6,482 nt of DNA from Deltaproteobacteria bacterium (GTDB lineage Bacteria; SAR324; NAC60-12). The stretch is from assembly GCA_002730365.1 (NCBI GenBank), contig PBZZ01000051.1, positions 12,861-19,342 on the forward strand. Direction: 5' to 3'. The position numbers and the translations under genes were made by a program. Of the stretch, positions 6,101 through 6,482 are shown in pieces (within the stretch, counting starts at the first letter, position 1; each line of letters starts with the position of its first letter). The notes below the pieces were generated by a model that saw only the letters and a program-made list of their open reading frames with translations, was not told the DNA's origin and ran no database searches.

Positions 6101-6482
6101 GGTAACGCTTCTGCCCCAACTGCTGTCACAAGAGTTGCTTGAGCATCCTGTAAGCGCTGCTCTGCCAGTTCATAGCGTTGCAATTCCGCATCATTGTTTG
6201 CCAGGGTTTGTAAGCGCAAAGTGGTTCGGGGATCCTGTGCCCCCAAGGCTTCAGTAGATACAAGATAGGCTTTTTCATAAACGACATCGGCCATCTCGTA
6301 TTCACCTAACTCAGCAAAGAACCCGCCGTACTGATCAAGAATCTGCAACACGATGTTGGAGTTGGTTCCCTGCTGCTCCATAGCAATGACCAGAGTCTCC
6401 TGGTAGAGTTCATTGGCAATTTCCAGCTCTCCCAGTTCTCCATACAGCAGTGCCTGGAGTAAATAAGCCCGAAGGGTCCGCT
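3190..6482 (-). CDS. Large TPR-CHAT protein (caspase-like protease), 5'-partial
   Basis: The frame is open to the right edge, so the true start lies outside. At least 1,096 residues are visible, the first 33 of them (TPR-like, e.g. LYGELGELEIANELY) upstream of the Met at 6381. Numbering below starts at that Met. Residues 1 to about 509 are tandem TPRs of the kinesin-light-chain type with a near-strict 42-residue period. A helical linker (about 510-640, including a charged coiled-coil-like part at 580-630) leads to a full CHAT domain (about 650-1061). Family hallmarks are IPDSVLNVLPFDAL (743-756), LPGAEKE (840-846), HIATHGFF with the catalytic His891, LSACETGLG with the catalytic Cys973, and a C-terminal SPFYWGAFAMVG. 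CHAT proteins are cysteine peptidases related to caspases and separase; the TPRs normally bind a partner or substrate. An EF-hand-like loop DTDNDGVLTAME (945-956) sits between the catalytic residues. Any export signal would lie outside the window. The role (signalling, defence or other) cannot be decided from this context. The protease assignment is firm by motif. Confidence 0.95.
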   Translation of the reverse strand, partial: RTLRAYLLQALLYGELGELEIANELYQETLVIAMEQQGTNSNIVLQILDQYGGFFAELGEYEMADVVYEKAYLVSTEALGAQDPRTTLRLQTLANNDAELQRYELAEQRLQDAQATLVTAVGAEALPTINVLEDLAQLYQRQGKLRPALEPLEQSYALRTKVQGPEETQTLETKERLAELYRQLGRPNEAEPMFLEVIATAEQLLGIADPLVIDAKSHLAQLYENTNNFVASLRYYQEVYEIDQQILGDAHPNTAGDLNNLAGIYRRLGQLQQSEATYRQALQAMGAALGEGAPQTISVMNNLALVLESQGLYDEAEPLYQKALALSQVEQGTEHPTSLALNNNIAMLYEAQGDFSRAERTYQQVIELNKKVFGPTHPNTVASINNLAYLYLIDQKPEQAETNFLEAYEIWKELYDEKHQDTLKALNNSGRVQTQLGELDQAEETLIRALELRTELFGGQEHEDVLRSMNDLAVLYAEQGREDEALELFQETLELQGQVLGELHPYTFETLNNLANLQQEMGDLDDAYETRQLGYQRRNEFLNRILWVAGDNTRQSYINLYRPELDAYIRLLIELDDERTARDIFDISLRRKGLLLKITSETQQVVQMADSPELQVITEELTAARKELAALTLSGPTPETRNNFPQLINDLENKVNSLQLRLGESSTVFRQAIQQVSVEDVLDAVGEEHALVDFFAYRDENDEWSLCVIILNDSELYFYNYEELEPFKDMIIELRDYMMDVTVIEDDVKPIAQELYEPLWDPITEFLEDKDSIFLIPDSVLNVLPFDALVDFEDQYLIETLNLRLISSARDLVIDPLEPAEGDVLIIAGPDYDSDEISNSPEARMVVSSKRSATVNSGIRMGNGLRGLNFSPLPGAEKEGEVIEEVVGEKERSTTFVTRAAAEEKELRSYNAEKVPEILHIATHGFFLKEQERLAKRIMGMQRGSQNPIPPPADNPLLRAGLAFAGLNPNAPLLGEIDTDNDGVLTAMEVLSLNLTGTRLVILSACETGLGEIHEGEGVYGLRRSFQEAGVDSVINSFWEVSDDGTQLLMTKFYDKYLDGIPPREAMREARLEMVEDFRWSSPFYWGAFAMVGRRE
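4855..6482 (-). repeat. Tandem TPR-coding array with a 126-base period
   Basis: Within the CHAT gene, units of the form N-N-L-A-x-L-Y-x-x-x-G-x-x-x-x-A-E begin at residues 16, 58, 100, 142, 184, 226, 268, 310, 352, 394, 437 and 479 (numbered from the Met at 6381). A further partial unit lies upstream, running into the window edge. Every spacing is 42 residues except one of 43 (394 to 437). Several units end in HPNT, HPTS or HPYT, typical of kinesin-light-chain TPRs. The units have diverged at the nucleotide level, so this is an old protein repeat rather than a recent DNA expansion. Confidence 0.9.

Overview
The window looks like ordinary bacterial chromosome, dense and with mixed strands. Gram-negative envelope features suggest a diderm bacterium: a LapA-type (DUF1049) inner-membrane protein, a Sec-exported small protein with two cysteines, and an alpha/beta hydrolase with an N-terminal membrane anchor. 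Base composition looks roughly balanced by eye. Nothing in the sequence fixes the taxon. Large TPR-CHAT proteins like the one here are frequent in cyanobacteria and in environmental proteobacteria and related lineages. I see no rRNA, tRNA, CRISPR array, insertion sequence or phage gene.

Layout from left to right. A small ORF (8-169, +) has a start that cannot be settled at the window edge. It is followed by an unrecognised 195-residue protein (282-869, +). This converges, with a 13-base gap, on a LapA-like two-helix membrane protein with a coiled-coil tail (883-1299, -). The gap 1300-1505 is a divergent control region. It holds a promoter-like element and a potentially structured leader for the LapA-like gene, and the ribosome binding site of a secreted 158-residue protein (1506-1982, +). 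That gene meets the minus-strand hydrolase gene (1983-2993) stop to stop, with no base between them. Upstream of the hydrolase on the same strand, after a gap of about 200 bases, lies the end of a very large gene (3190 to beyond 6482, -). It encodes at least twelve kinesin-light-chain-type TPR units, a helical linker and a complete CHAT caspase-like protease domain.

How the genes might work together. The only pair that could share a transcript is the CHAT gene and the hydrolase gene downstream of it, and a hairpin just after the CHAT stop may separate them. The TPR array would bind a partner and the CHAT domain would cut a target, but no substrate is evident among the neighbours. The most distinctive feature is a complete EF-hand-type 12-residue loop inside the CHAT domain, between the catalytic His and Cys. 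It suggests possible calcium control of the protease. I find no convincing new multi-gene system here; the CHAT protein and its missing upstream context are the best lead.
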